Assembly (NCBI GenBank): GCA_029552245.1
Contig: JAKPDW010000005.1
Span: 145,456 to 209,455 of the forward strand
Source: Deltaproteobacteria bacterium
GTDB lineage: Bacteria; Desulfobacterota; Desulfomonilia; UBA1062
Reading direction: 5' to 3'
Length of the DNA stretch: 64,000 nt
The notes under the pieces were generated by a model. That model saw only the letters and a program-made list of their open reading frames with translations. It was not told the origin of the DNA and did no database searches. Positions 1 through 9,952 of the stretch are shown piece after piece (position 1 is the stretch's first letter; the number at the start of each line of letters is the position of its first letter). The position numbers were made by a program, and so were the translations under genes.

Positions 1-353
1 GCAGGGCCATAGAGGCCGTGAGGACCTACCTCCTGACCAGGGGGATAGAGGACCCTCTCTACTGCACCGAACCGCTGTTCTTGGGCAGGAGGGGAGGTCG
101 GCTCTGCTCGCGCGTCATGAGGAGGATCGTCGAGGGCTGGGCGATGCAGGCGGCCATCGCCAAGAGGGTGAGCCCGCACGTGATCAGGCACACGTTCGCC
201 AGCCACATGCTCGACGCCGGGGCCGACCTCAGGTCCATCCAGGAGATGCTCGGGCATGCAAGCCTCTCGACCACCCAGCGGTACACGCACTTGCATGTGG
301 ACAAACTCATGGAGGTGTATGATAAAGCACATCCGAGAGCCAGGGAGGGATGA
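1..353 (+). CDS. xerC: Tyrosine site-specific recombinase XerC, C-terminal part (cut by window start)
   Basis: The visible part is the catalytic end of a tyrosine recombinase that resolves chromosome dimers. It shows the [10 protein letters not shown] block (catalytic His-x-x-Arg), the GH of LGHASL, and the nucleophile region TTQRYTH with the catalytic Tyr. The reading frame is open to the first base, so the start and the upper half of the protein lie outside the window. The stop overlaps the hslV start as ATGA, so the two are translationally coupled. The xerC-hslV-hslU order is the same as codV-clpQ-clpY in Bacillus, which favours XerC over XerD. Confidence 0.9.
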   Translation, partial: RAIEAVRTYLLTRGIEDPLYCTEPLFLGRRGGRLCSRVMRRIVEGWAMQAAIAKRVSPHVIRHTFASHMLDAGADLRSIQEMLGHASLSTTQRYTHLHVDKLMEVYDKAHPRAREG

Positions 354-882
354 TGGACATCCACGCGACGACGATCCTCTGCGTGAGGCGTTTCGGCAGG
401 GTGGTCATGGCCGGGGACGGCCAGGTCACCATGAGCTCGGTCGTGCTCAAGGCCACCGCGAAGAAGGTGCGCAAGCTCTACGAGGGGAAGGTCCTCGCGG
501 GGTTCGCGGGGGCCACCTCGGACGCGTTCACGCTGTTCGAGCGCTTCGAGGACAAGCTCAAGGAGTTCCGGGGCAACCTCACCCGGGCCGCCGTGGAGAT
601 GGGCAAGGACTGGCGCACCGACAGGGTGCTCAGGAGGCTGGAGGCGCTCATGATCGTCGCGGATCCATCCAAGACCTTCCTCCTCTCCGGCATGGGCGAC
701 GTGGTCGAGCCGGACGACGAGGTCTGCGGCATAGGCTCCGGCGGGCACTACGCCATGGCGGCAGCCAAGGCGCTCATCAGGCACACGGACTTGGACGCCC
801 CGTCGATAGCCAAGATCTCCATGGAGATCGCCTCCGAGATCTGCATCTACACCAACCGTGAGATCCACCTCGAGGAGCTCCC

Positions 883-886
<4 letters not shown>
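350..886 (+). CDS. hslV: ATP-dependent protease proteolytic subunit HslV (ClpQ)
   Basis: Peptidase subunit of the HslVU (ClpQY) protease, a threonine peptidase that assembles as a double hexameric ring in the cytoplasm. The N-terminus reads MMDIHATTI; by analogy with Bacillus ClpQ the short leader is removed so that the first Thr of the TT pair becomes the nucleophile. The GDGQVTM and [11 protein letters not shown] segments are family hallmarks and the length (178 aa) is normal. Two adjacent ATGs (350 and 353) are possible starts; the first gives the ATGA overlap with xerC. It overlaps hslU by 4 bases. Confidence 0.96.
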
Positions 887-2193
<1,307 letters not shown>

Positions 2194-2313
2194 AGACGCT
2201 TCCATCGCCGAGAACCGCCCGCGGCGGCGTGCCTCGTGCCCACGCGCGGCATGCCCCTGACGGGCCCACCCGGGAGGGCCTGCCTGTACGGCAAGGCGCC
2301 CCTTTGCCGGGCG

Positions 2314-2342
2314 TTGCCCGGACAAACGGCCGGGTGTATGAT
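2314..2342 (+). promoter_or_regulatory. Predicted sigma70-type promoter of the YhaM-like gene
   Basis: TTGCCC (2314-2319) and TATGAT (2337-2342) are separated by exactly 17 bases. Transcription would begin near 2349, giving a very short leader before the ATG at 2363, which carries a GGAGGA ribosome site. It lies in the 169-base gap after hslU, which otherwise holds nothing recognisable. Confidence 0.45.
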
Positions 2343-2362
2343 CGTCGTCTGCCGGAGGACTC

Positions 2363-3346
2363 ATGATACCCAAGGGAAAGTTCGTCTCCGAGATCCAGGA
2401 CGGGGACCGCGTCAAGGCGGTCTTCCTGCTCGCAGACCGCAGGCTGTTGACCGCCAGGAACGGCAAGCCCTACGGGAGGGTGGTGGTCTCCGACAAAACC
2501 GGCGACATCACAGGCCTCATTTGGGACGACGCACCCGAGCAGATATCGGCCGTCTCGCCCGGCGACGTGGTGGGAGTGCGCGCGACCGCCGAGTCCTACG
2601 ACAGGAAGGTCCAGCTGAGGATCGAGAAGATAACGAGGCTCGCCGACAAGGAGGTCGACCTCTCGGCGCTCATCCCCACGAGCCCCCGCGACCTGCCCGC
2701 GCTGGAGGCCCTCCTCGACGAGGCCATAGACGGCATGAAGGACCCCTTCCTGAAGGCCCTCGTGAACCGGGTATTCGCCCGGCCGGGAGTCAGGGAGTCC
2801 TTCGTGAAGGCGCCTGCCGCCAAGGGCATCCACCACAACTACATAGGCGGTCTCCTCGAGCACACCGTGACCGTGATCAGGGCGGCAGACGCACTGCTGC
2901 CGGTGTTCGCCCACCTCGAGCTCAACAGGGACATGATCATCGCGGGCGCCATCCTGCACGACCTCGGGAAGATCTACGAGTACACCTACGGCAAGGTCAT
3001 CGACATGACGCCGGTGGGAAGGCTCCTGGGCCACATCTACCTCTCCGCGCACATGGTGGACGAGGAGGCCTGCGCCATCGAGGGCTTCCCCGAGGAACTC
3101 AGGCTCCAGATCCTCCACATGATCCTGGGCCACCACGGACAGCTCGAGTTCGGCTCGCCGAAGCTGCCCATGACGAGGGAGGCCGTCTTCCTCCACATGA
3201 TGGACGACCTCGACGCCAAGCTCACGGGCATCACGTCCCTCATCCAGGCGACACCCGAGGACGAGCCCTTCACGGCGTTCTCGAGCGTGTACAACCGCTT
3301 CCTCTACACCCGCACCTACAGGGACGACCCCGGGGAAGAGAAGTGA
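2363..3346 (+). CDS. yhaM: 3'-5' exoribonuclease, YhaM family (OB-fold plus HD domain)
   Basis: An N-terminal OB-fold nucleic-acid-binding domain (about residues 1-95) is followed by a metal-dependent HD phosphohydrolase domain. The HD part has HHNYIGGLLEHT (157-168) and the paired HDLGK (199-203), with a further HH (LGHHGQLEF) downstream. This arrangement and the length of 327 aa match the YhaM/CBF1 family, which degrades RNA (and in vitro DNA) from the 3' end. It has its own predicted promoter and ends in a strong terminator that overlaps its stop codon, so it appears monocistronic. The substrate in this organism is unknown. Confidence 0.85.
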   Translation: MIPKGKFVSEIQDGDRVKAVFLLADRRLLTARNGKPYGRVVVSDKTGDITGLIWDDAPEQISAVSPGDVVGVRATAESYDRKVQLRIEKITRLADKEVDLSALIPTSPRDLPALEALLDEAIDGMKDPFLKALVNRVFARPGVRESFVKAPAAKGIHHNYIGGLLEHTVTVIRAADALLPVFAHLELNRDMIIAGAILHDLGKIYEYTYGKVIDMTPVGRLLGHIYLSAHMVDEEACAIEGFPEELRLQILHMILGHHGQLEFGSPKLPMTREAVFLHMMDDLDAKLTGITSLIQATPEDEPFTAFSSVYNRFLYTRTYRDDPGEEK

Positions 3347-3377
3347 GCCTGCCTGAGCGGTTGGGCAGGCTTTTTTC
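3346..3377 (+). terminator. Rho-independent terminator after the YhaM-like gene
   Basis: Perfect 8-bp stem AGCCTGCC (3346-3353) / GGCAGGCT (3364-3371) with a 10-base loop, followed by a run of six Ts. The stem starts on the last base of the stop codon. Confidence 0.9.
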
Positions 3378-3841
3378 TTGTCGGCACCCCACGATGCACC
3401 GGCCGGGCAAGGGGCGTGACCACACCGCCCAGGCAGGCACCCGCCAAGACACCCCAGGGGGCCCGGCATATCGCTAACTTCACCTGTCGCCACGTGGCCG
3501 GCCGAGCCTGCGACCCGAGGTGAACGGTCGTTCTCTGTGCGGCATTCGCGAGGGCGAGGATGGTCGGGCTCCGCACGGATGGGGGCTGGGGGGTGTGCGC
3601 CTCTCCTGGTTGCACAGAGGCTGTCTTTGCGCAGGCATGGTCAAGCACCGGGCACGGTCCCGACCGGCCGCCAGGACCAGGGCCCCCGAGGGAGGGCCGG
3701 GGCCTTCACCCGTGCCTGGAGACGAGAAGGGCTCGCGGTCTCATCCAAGGTGGTCCAGGGTCGATCCATGCATGGTGCGTCCGAACCGTACCGGGAGGGG
3801 GCGGTCTCCGTCGCCCCCTCTCCGGCCGCAAGACGTCACGA
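3378..3841. other. Gene-free stretch between a terminator and a convergent gene
   Basis: No credible coding frame on either strand. It holds a GC hairpin (AGGGGGCG at 3796-3803 with CGCCCCCT at 3812-3819), but no T-tract follows on either side, so it is not a standard terminator. It could still end transcription of the minus-strand pair that stops at 3842. Confidence 0.5.
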
Positions 3842-4120
3842 TCACAGATGGTGGGGTCTCACACGCCTGATGTTCAGCTCGTCTTTGGTCCTGATGTAGT
3901 CCGTGTAGATCCTCCCGACGCAGAGCCCCACGGCGAGGACGAAGAGGCCGAGCATGAACGCCGGCTCGGTGCCGAGCCTGACGTCGATCCACCTCCCGAC
4001 GAAGAGGAAGAGGAAGGACGAGACCACGAGGGTGAAACTCCACGCGCTCATGAGGATGATGTGGTTGAGCGTTTTGGTTTTCATCCCTGTCCTTCGGGTC
4101 TTTCCGCCTTTACCCCTCAT
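3842..4120 (-). CDS. Small AtpZ/AtpI-like membrane protein
   Basis: A 92-residue protein with a basic N-terminus and two membrane helices (about 19-40 and 47-66) separated by a short loop carrying GRWID. The pattern resembles the AtpZ/AtpI family of small proteins often linked to F-type ATPase operons, although no ATPase genes are present here. The ATG at 4120 has an AAGGAGG site 6 bases upstream, so the open frame further upstream is not used. It is the second gene of a two-gene unit, 71 bases after the gene at 4192-4467, and should be under the same sigma54 promoter. Family assignment is tentative. Confidence 0.6.
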   Translation of the reverse strand: MRGKGGKTRRTGMKTKTLNHIILMSAWSFTLVVSSFLFLFVGRWIDVRLGTEPAFMLGLFVLAVGLCVGRIYTDYIRTKDELNIRRVRPHHL

Positions 4121-4191
4121 GGCGCCCTCCTTCCCCGGAGAGTGCACGCCCACCGACGGGGCGTGCACGCCGGAACGGATATATGCTCTCC

Positions 4192-4467
4192 TCAGCTCAC
4201 AATGGTCTTCACCGCCTCGATCACGGGCGCGGTGAAGAGGGCCACGAGCACTGCATACAATGCGAAGGAACCGACGGCCTCGCTCATGTAGATCCTCGGG
4301 TAGCGGTGCTTCAGGGACACGATGGTGAGCCCGCCCATGATCAGGCAGCCGAGGTGGAAGTACGGGAAGTTCGACCCGCCGGCGGTTGCCGCAGCGGCGA
4401 AGGCGAAGGTGGACGTGATGAGAACGACGAAGAGAGCGACGACCACTGTCTGCACTGTCCTTTTCAT
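4192..4467 (-). CDS. Small exported or membrane protein, first gene of a sigma54-driven pair
   Basis: 91 residues. An N-terminal signal-like helix ending AFAAAA is followed by two hydrophobic segments (about 30-45 and 60-88) around the loop SLKHRYPRIYMSE. The family is not recognised. The ATG at 4467 has a GGGAGGA site upstream. It is preceded by a near-consensus sigma54 promoter and a palindrome shared with the sigma54 system at 38.7-40.5 kb, so it is probably expressed under a specific signal. Two membrane hairpins next to an AtpZ-like protein suggest a small membrane complex; this is inference. Confidence 0.65.
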   Translation of the reverse strand: MKRTVQTVVVALFVVLITSTFAFAAAATAGGSNFPYFHLGCLIMGGLTIVSLKHRYPRIYMSEAVGSFALYAVLVALFTAPVIEAVKTIVS

Positions 4468-4511
4468 TGTCTTGTCCTCCCGAAGAGTTCTTTTCGTTCC
4501 ACCCTTGGTAT

Positions 4512-4527
4512 AGCAGGGGGCGTGCCA
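4512..4527 (-). promoter_or_regulatory. Predicted sigma54 (-24/-12) promoter
   Basis: On the minus strand this reads TGGCACGCCCCCTGCT. It matches the sigma54 consensus TGGCACG-N4-TTGCW at all but one base, with the required 12-base offset between the GG and GC dinucleotides. Transcription should begin near 4500, about 33 bases before the ATG at 4467. Confidence 0.85.
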
Positions 4528-4553
4528 GGGTTTCCCGCCGCGGCCCAGGCTTT

Positions 4554-4568
4554 TTATCATGTTGATAT
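4554..4568. promoter_or_regulatory. Palindromic regulator or IHF site upstream of the sigma54 promoter
   Basis: TTATCATGTTGATAT: the inner 13 bases are an inverted repeat (TATCA/TGATA around TGT). It differs by one base from the site at 38766-38780 that lies next to another sigma54 promoter. It resembles the CTATCA-N3-TGATAG palindromes near the sigma54 response regulator. On the opposite strand it is also one base from an IHF site, and IHF commonly acts between activator and sigma54 promoter, so both readings remain open. Confidence 0.55.
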
Positions 4569-4784
4569 CTCTGGTTTTTCTGAACTCCCGAGCAGGCGCG
4601 CCCCCGTGGAGGCCGTAAAACGAGGCGCTCCGGTTCAAAGAATCTTTCAAGGGACTCGACGAAACGTCGAAAGGACTCCCGCCCTCGACGCGCGGCGTGC
4701 TACAATCGGGATACCCTGCCGAACGCTGCGGCCTTGTCAAGGTCCGGCCGGGGAAACGCCATGTCCGCCGGGGGAGGCCTTCGG

Positions 4785-5393
4785 ATGAAACGGATGGACA
4801 AGATGAACGGGAAAGCCAAAACGCCGCCTAAGGTCCTCGTCTTGCTGGGGAGCCCCAGGAGAAAGGGGAACAGCACGCTGCTCGCACAGAGGATAGCGAA
4901 AGGGGCCGAGAAAGCGGGCGCATCCGTCGAGTACGTCTACCTTCACGGGCTCGACATCAGGGCATGCACGGGCTGCATGAAGTGCCAGCGCAAGGGTGCG
5001 AAGGGATGCGTGATAAAGGACGACATGCAGGACCTCTACAGGCTCATGAAGGAGTGCGACGCGTGGGTGGTCGCCTCCCCGGTCTACTGGTTCACGGTCT
5101 CGGCGCAGCTGAAGCTCTGGATGGACCGCTGCCTTGCCTTCACCTCCTACACCCCGGACGCCTTTTCGGGAAAGCGCATCGCCATCGCCATGACCTACGG
5201 CGGAGAAGACCCGTTCGATTCGGGCTGCATTAACGCCCTGCGCACCTTCCAGGACGCGTACTCCTACGTGGGCGCCCGCATCGTGGGCATGGTGTACGGC
5301 AGCGCCATGGCTGAAGGCGAGATCGCGAAAGACGCCGGGGTCTTGTCGAAGGCCGAGGACTTGGGCCACCTCCTCGTTGCGGCAGACGGATGA
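4785..5393 (+). CDS. Flavodoxin-fold NAD(P)H-dependent FMN oxidoreductase
   Basis: 202 aa. The N-terminal strand and phosphate loop VLVLLGSPRRKGNST, the cysteine segment CTGCMKCQRKG, and SPVYWFTVSAQLKLWMDR are typical of NADPH-dependent FMN reductases and iron-sulfur flavoproteins (COG0655). The Cys pattern near residues 65-71 could be redox-active or bind part of a cluster, but the full CX2CX2CX4-7C ligand set of true iron-sulfur flavoproteins is not evident. The ATG at 4785 follows GGGGGAGG at good spacing, and is preferred to earlier in-frame ATGs. It diverges from the sigma54-driven pair. Substrate unknown. Confidence 0.8.
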   Translation: MKRMDKMNGKAKTPPKVLVLLGSPRRKGNSTLLAQRIAKGAEKAGASVEYVYLHGLDIRACTGCMKCQRKGAKGCVIKDDMQDLYRLMKECDAWVVASPVYWFTVSAQLKLWMDRCLAFTSYTPDAFSGKRIAIAMTYGGEDPFDSGCINALRTFQDAYSYVGARIVGMVYGSAMAEGEIAKDAGVLSKAEDLGHLLVAADG

Positions 5394-5844
5394 GGCCTTC
5401 GGGTCGACCCGGGCAAAGAGACACCCTCTACCTGCGCCGGGCGACCTCGACCCGTTCACGTACTAAGCCTCACGCCCGAGGCCGGGAGGGACGGCCGGAA
5501 CCCCCGAAGGCCCGGGAACCCCACCCGGACGAACAGGGAACACCCCGTCACTCTTTTAGGACACCTGTCTCCAAGGGGGAAAAGGGTCAGCCATGAGGTA
5601 TCCGCAAGCTCTCGGGGAATCCCAGGAGGATCGCCTCCCGGAGGCATTCCTCTTTGAGCGGAGGCCCCGGGCAGGGAGAACCGCCCACCGTTTTTTACCG
5701 GCGCCCTTGCCCGCACCCGTCGAGACCGAGATCAGGCCGCCCACCGCTGAGCCTGGCGCCCAGACGGCCCTGACGGGGCAGGGCTCCCCAGGGATCAGCG
5801 CTCAAAACGGGTGGGGATCCCCCTCCGGCCTGAGAAAGACGGCC
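5394..5844. other. Gene-free stretch
   Basis: Very GC-rich sequence with no open frame that looks like protein on either strand and no clear terminator or promoter. It separates the flavin reductase gene from a convergent small gene. Confidence 0.4.
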
Positions 5845-6123
5845 TCATCCCTGCGGCAGGACCCAGAAGACGTACCACCTCCGCGCCCACTCGTCCACGT
5901 AGACCACGGCCGGGTCCGACAAGAGCGCCTCACCCCAGAGGCCCGAAGAGACCTCCTTGACCGTGAACCCGGGGCGCGAATCCGCATCCACGCCCAGGCC
6001 CCCGTCGTCCTCGGCAAAGCCGTGCGCGCCGCACGGGCAGGAGGCCCACCAGGCGTCGATCCCCTCTATCTCCACCAGATACCGCCTCGTGCAGAAGGCG
6101 CACCTCACGACCAGGTAGTCCAT
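5845..6123 (-). CDS. Small cysteine-containing hypothetical protein
   Basis: 92 residues with a CAFC pair at 8-11 and CPC at 29-31, a possible four-cysteine zinc ribbon, followed by an acidic, tryptophan-rich C-terminal half ending VYVDEWARRWYVFWVLPQG. The composition is protein-like, unlike the overlapping frames. GAGGGG directly abuts the ATG, so the ribosome site is poor and the start is uncertain. It is divergent from the DUF362 gene. No family recognised. Confidence 0.45.
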   Translation of the reverse strand: MDYLVVRCAFCTRRYLVEIEGIDAWWASCPCGAHGFAEDDGGLGVDADSRPGFTVKEVSSGLWGEALLSDPAVVYVDEWARRWYVFWVLPQG

Positions 6124-6227
6124 CCCCTCATGTGTGACCCCTCTCGGGTGGTCTTGTCAATGCCTGCCGCCGCTTGACTGTCGTGGGGAAATGGGTCACA
6201 AGAACCCGTAAGGGGAGGACGACAGCC

Positions 6228-7526
6228 ATGGCGAGAGTTCGCTTCGAGGACACTTCCTGCGGGATCGACGCGGCCGTGACAAAGGCGCTCGACTCCTTCG
6301 GTTCGCCGCGGTCCCTGCTCAGGCGCTCGGGGGCCGTGTTCCTCAAGGTCAACCTCATCGACTCCAAGCCCCACGTGTTCACCTCCGTGGAGGTGGTCAG
6401 GGCGATCGTCACCCGCTTCCTCGCGGGCGGCGCCCGGGCCGTCTACGTGATCGAGAACAGCACCCAGGGCAACTTCACGAGGCTCGTGTTCGAGGCCACG
6501 GGCATGAGGAGGATGTGCGAGGAGACAGGGGCGATCCCCGTGTACCTGGACGAGACCGCGGAGATGCCCATGTACCTGGAGCGGCTCGGGAGCTTCGTCA
6601 GGATCCCCGACTTCGTCCACGAGCACCTCGTGAGGAAACGTGACGAGAACCTCTACATCAGCGTGCCCAAGCTCAAGACCCACTCCATGTCCACGGTCAC
6701 GCTCGGGATCAAGAACCAGTTCGGTCTCCTCCACCACAGAAGCCGCATCCCCGACCACAACTTCCGGCTGCACCAGAAGATCGCCGACATCTACGCGAAC
6801 ATCCGGCCCGACCTCACCCTCATCGACGCCACGGAGGCGACCAACCACGGCCACTACCCCGCAACGGGGTTCGCAAGCGAGTGCGTGGTGCCCCTCGATC
6901 TCGTCATCGCGGGCGACGACCCCCTGGCCACGGACGTGGTGGCGGCGAAGTTCCTCGGGTTCGACCTCCAGGACGTGGAGCACCTGAGGCTCGCGGCCGC
7001 GTACCGCCTCGGCGAGTCGGACCTGGGCAGGATCGACATCGAGAACCGGCATCTCTTCGAGGAGAGGGCGCAGCACTTCTCCTCGGACCTGCTGGGGCGG
7101 TTCCCCGAGGACGTGAGGATCATCAGGGGAAAGACCCTGTGCTGCAGGGAGGGGTGCATGCGGAACACGGAGACCGTGCTCGAGGTCTTCGGAAGGGACT
7201 TCGGCGGCAAGGGGGGCTTCACGATCCTCATGGGCAAGGGGATAGACCCGGCAGAGGCGGCGTCCGTGACCGGGAGGGTGCACATCGCAGGCGACTGCGC
7301 CATGTCCGAGTGGTACCCCGAGCTCAAGGCACGCCTGGGCGCAAGGAACGTCACCGTGTCCCCCGGTTGCAACGACCTCGCGAAGACCATCGACGGCCTC
7401 GCCAAGCAGATGGGGATCCCGCCGTACAGGCTGTCGCCCCTGAGCCCGCTCAAGTCCGTGGCGCTGCTCGCCGAGGCATACCTGCACGGTACGCGCTCGA
7501 ACGTGACGAACGTGTTCAGGATCTAG
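6228..7526 (+). CDS. DUF362 domain protein
   Basis: 432 aa. The sequence follows the DUF362 family (COG2006), with VNLIDSKP near the N-terminus, KLKTHSMSTVTLGIKNQFGLL in the middle, then DLVIAGDDPLATDVVAAKFLGF. Many relatives carry a ferredoxin domain at the end; this one does not, although it has a CCREGC segment at about residue 305. The start at 6228 follows GGGGAGGA. The biochemical role of the family is not established. It is read in the same direction as the deacetylase 39 bases downstream and may share a transcript. Confidence 0.8.
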   Translation: MARVRFEDTSCGIDAAVTKALDSFGSPRSLLRRSGAVFLKVNLIDSKPHVFTSVEVVRAIVTRFLAGGARAVYVIENSTQGNFTRLVFEATGMRRMCEETGAIPVYLDETAEMPMYLERLGSFVRIPDFVHEHLVRKRDENLYISVPKLKTHSMSTVTLGIKNQFGLLHHRSRIPDHNFRLHQKIADIYANIRPDLTLIDATEATNHGHYPATGFASECVVPLDLVIAGDDPLATDVVAAKFLGFDLQDVEHLRLAAAYRLGESDLGRIDIENRHLFEERAQHFSSDLLGRFPEDVRIIRGKTLCCREGCMRNTETVLEVFGRDFGGKGGFTILMGKGIDPAEAASVTGRVHIAGDCAMSEWYPELKARLGARNVTVSPGCNDLAKTIDGLAKQMGIPPYRLSPLSPLKSVALLAEAYLHGTRSNVTNVFRI

Positions 7527-7565
7527 GACACGGGCGCCGCTTGGGCCGTTGAGGGACGAAACGAC

Positions 7566-8387
7566 ATGATGGCACGCGTGGCGGTGTTCTTCCGGGCGGC
7601 AGCCCTCTGGGCCCTTCTCCTCGCCCTTTTCCCCTCTCCCCGGGCATCCTCCGCCCACGCCGGGGAGACGCTCGTCTTCGCGCTCTGCTACCACTCGTTC
7701 CTCGGGTCGGCGAGGTATGCGGGCGACGTCTCGCCCGCCGAGCTCGCCGGCCAGCTGGACGAGCTCTCCTCGCGGGGGTTCAGGTTCGTGACGCTGTCCG
7801 ACATCGATGCAGGGCGTCTCAGGGGAACCCGCAACGTGCTCGTCACCATCGACGACGGCAACGCGAGCGTGTACGACGCGTATTTCTCGGTGTTCAGGCC
7901 GCGCGGGATCAGGCCCCTCCTCTGCATCTACCCCGGGGTCATCGGCAGGAAGTCCTACAGCCTGACGTGGGAACGGCTCGCGAGGCTCGTGCAGGACGGG
8001 TGCGAGGTGGCGTCCCACGGTTACTACCACCTGGGTCTGACATCCGCCCTGTTCGAGGAGGACAGGCAGGCCTTCGAACACGAGATCTTCGGGTCGCGGA
8101 AGAAACTCGAGGAGCGGCTCGGCGTGAGGGTCCGCTCGTTCGCCTACCCGAGCGGCGTTCACTCGCCCCAAGCGCGCAGGCTCCTCGCCGAAGCCGGCTA
8201 TTCCTACGCGTTCACCATCCTCTGGGGGCCCGTCCGCCTGCCCGGGGACCTCGACGGTTCGCGCCTCACGCTCCCGAGGTACATGATCTACCGGGGGAAC
8301 TGGCCCGTCGTCCTCGGCGCGGTCTCGAAACGCGCTTCTAGCGCTTCGGCGCAGCCGGCGGCATCACAAACGCCTGGCGGCCGGTGA
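7566..8387 (+). CDS. Secreted polysaccharide deacetylase (NodB domain, CE4)
   Basis: 273 aa with a signal peptide (hydrophobic stretch about 8-22, AHA cleavage region near 30). The NodB fold is marked by TIDDG at 94-98 (catalytic base and metal Asp) and SHGYYH at 150-155 (metal-binding His-x3-His). RSFAYPSG is the third motif. It probably removes acetyl groups from a cell-wall or surface polysaccharide. The last 50 bases overlap the convergent larE gene tail to tail, so the final 16 residues (SSASAQPAASQTPGGR), which look like low-complexity read-through, may be a recent extension of the frame. Confidence 0.85.
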   Translation: MMARVAVFFRAAALWALLLALFPSPRASSAHAGETLVFALCYHSFLGSARYAGDVSPAELAGQLDELSSRGFRFVTLSDIDAGRLRGTRNVLVTIDDGNASVYDAYFSVFRPRGIRPLLCIYPGVIGRKSYSLTWERLARLVQDGCEVASHGYYHLGLTSALFEEDRQAFEHEIFGSRKKLEERLGVRVRSFAYPSGVHSPQARRLLAEAGYSYAFTILWGPVRLPGDLDGSRLTLPRYMIYRGNWPVVLGAVSKRASSASAQPAASQTPGGR

Positions 8388-9168
8388 CGATCCTGTTCAA
8401 CGACCCGCTCGAAAACCCCTCGAGGTCCAGGCTCACGAACAGGAACCCGAGCCCCCTCATGAACCTCGCCACCTCGTCCCTCATGCTGACGAGCCTCTCC
8501 GTCTCGGCAACCTGGATGAGGGCAGTGTCGTAGGGAAAGCACCTCACGCGGACGTCGCCGAACCCCAGCTGCACGAGCTTCGCCTCGGCCGCCTCCACCC
8601 TGCGAAGGAGCTCCCGGGTGAGGGGGAAACCGGCCGGGAACCTCGTGCACAGGCAAGCGGAAGGCGGCCTGTCCCATGGGCCGATCCCGTCTCTTTGCGC
8701 CAGGGCCCGGATATCGGCCTTCGTTATGCCGAGCTCCACGAATGGCTGCCAGATGCCGTCCTCTTGCGAGGCGATCATCCCGGGCCGGTAATCCCCGAGG
8801 TCCGAGGCGTTCGACCCGTCGGAGACGACCGGGAACCCGTTCTCGCGCGCCCACGCAAGGGCGCGGCCGTTCCTCATCTTCCTGCAGATGTAGCACCTCT
8901 CGGGCGGGTTCGCCGCGAACGCAGCCTCCTCGAGCTCGTCCATGGGGAGGAGCACGTGGGCGATCCCTATCGAGCCGGCGGTCTTGCATGCCGCATCGAG
9001 TTCGCTCGCGGGCATGACGGGAGAGGCGAAGGTGAGCGCCAGGGCCTGCCCGCCGAGCTCCCTCTTCGCCACGGACGCGAGCACGGTGCTGTCGAGCCCG
9101 CCGGAGAAGAGCACGATGAGACGGCCCTTGTCCCTGATCGCCTCCGCAAGCCTATCCACCCATTCCAC
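8338..9168 (-). CDS. larE: Pyridinium-3,5-biscarboxylate mononucleotide sulfurtransferase LarE
   Basis: PP-loop ATPase that activates the carboxylates of the nickel-pincer precursor and donates sulfur. The pyrophosphatase loop SGGLDST is at 22-28, and cysteines occur in RCYICRK (92, 95) and SACLCTRF (172, 174). LarE proteins are of two kinds: a single sacrificial cysteine, or several cysteines holding a [4Fe-4S] cluster that carries the extra sulfur. The Cys at 172 corresponds by position to the sulfur donor, and the extra cysteines suggest the cluster type. It overlaps the larB end by 17 bases, and its own 3' end overlaps the deacetylase. Confidence 0.9.
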   Translation of the reverse strand: MEWVDRLAEAIRDKGRLIVLFSGGLDSTVLASVAKRELGGQALALTFASPVMPASELDAACKTAGSIGIAHVLLPMDELEEAAFAANPPERCYICRKMRNGRALAWARENGFPVVSDGSNASDLGDYRPGMIASQEDGIWQPFVELGITKADIRALAQRDGIGPWDRPPSACLCTRFPAGFPLTRELLRRVEAAEAKLVQLGFGDVRVRCFPYDTALIQVAETERLVSMRDEVARFMRGLGFLFVSLDLEGFSSGSLNRIVTGRQAFVMPPAAPKR

Positions 9169-9952
9169 CAGCGGCCCTCCTCACGGCGTTCAGTATGCGT
9201 ACCGCTGCGGCGGCAGCGCCCACGCTGTTGCCGATGTTCACCACGACCACCCCGGGGACGCAGCACTGGAGCATGGTGCCCAGCGCGGCATGGCCCGCTC
9301 CCCCGTAGCCGTACCCCACGGGGGTGGGCACCGCCACGACGGGCCTGTCCGTGAGCGAGGCCACGAGCGTCGGGAGCACCCCGTCCATGCCCGCGAACAC
9401 GACGAGCACGTCCGCGTCGCGGGCCTTCTCGAGCCCTATGAGCGGACGGTGCATGCCCGCCGCCCCCATGTCGAGGGCCGTGATTACGCCGTACCCGAGC
9501 GTCTCGAGCATGAGGCTGCACTCCTTAGCATAGGGTATGTCCGAGGTCCCCGCCGTGATGATGCCGGCACAACCGGTCCCGGTTCCCGCCTCATTCCTGC
9601 CCACGAGGAGAAGCCTGTTCTCCCTCCTCACCTCCATGCCCGCAAAGCGTTTCCTGAGCTCGGCCTCCTGGGACCCGTCCGCACCCCAGACGAACACGAA
9701 GGGGTTCTCCCCGAGCAGCCCGGCGGCGGCGTCGATCACCTGCCTCGTCGTCTTTCCCGGCGCGTAGACCACCTCCGGGAAGGCGGTGCGCCGTCTCCTG
9801 TGCACATCGAGGAGGAGCCCGGGGCCCTCCTCGTAGACGAGCCTCATGAGCCCGGCCTGGGCCTCGGCGGCGTCCACGCGCCCCTGCTTGTACTCGTCCA
9901 ACAGGTTCTGCACCCGCTCGGAAAGCGTTCGCCTCTCGCCGCGGTCATCCAT
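9152..9952 (-). CDS. larB: Pyridinium-3,5-biscarboxylic acid mononucleotide synthase LarB
   Basis: 266 aa. The C-terminal half has the AIR-carboxylase (PurE-like) fold, with GTSDIPYAKE, GAAGMHRP and the long glycine-rich tail TPVGYGYGGAGHAALGTML typical of LarB. The enzyme carboxylates and hydrolyses nicotinic acid adenine dinucleotide, the first step of nickel-pincer nucleotide synthesis. It is upstream of larE and overlaps it, so the two steps are co-expressed. Confidence 0.93.
   Translation of the reverse strand: MDDRGERRTLSERVQNLLDEYKQGRVDAAEAQAGLMRLVYEEGPGLLLDVHRRRRTAFPEVVYAPGKTTRQVIDAAAGLLGENPFVFVWGADGSQEAELRKRFAGMEVRRENRLLLVGRNEAGTGTGCAGIITAGTSDIPYAKECSLMLETLGYGVITALDMGAAGMHRPLIGLEKARDADVLVVFAGMDGVLPTLVASLTDRPVVAVPTPVGYGYGGAGHAALGTMLQCCVPGVVVVNIGNSVGAAAAAVRILNAVRRAAGGMGG

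Noticed and set aside
3796..3819. GC hairpin as terminator of the small membrane-protein pair
   Set aside because: Good stem but no T-tract on the minus-strand exit side; kept only as a hairpin remark.
6228..7526. DUF362 gene as the missing lar client enzyme
   Set aside because: LarA belongs to DUF2088, not DUF362; no pincer-binding lysine motif could be identified, so no link is claimed despite proximity to lar genes.
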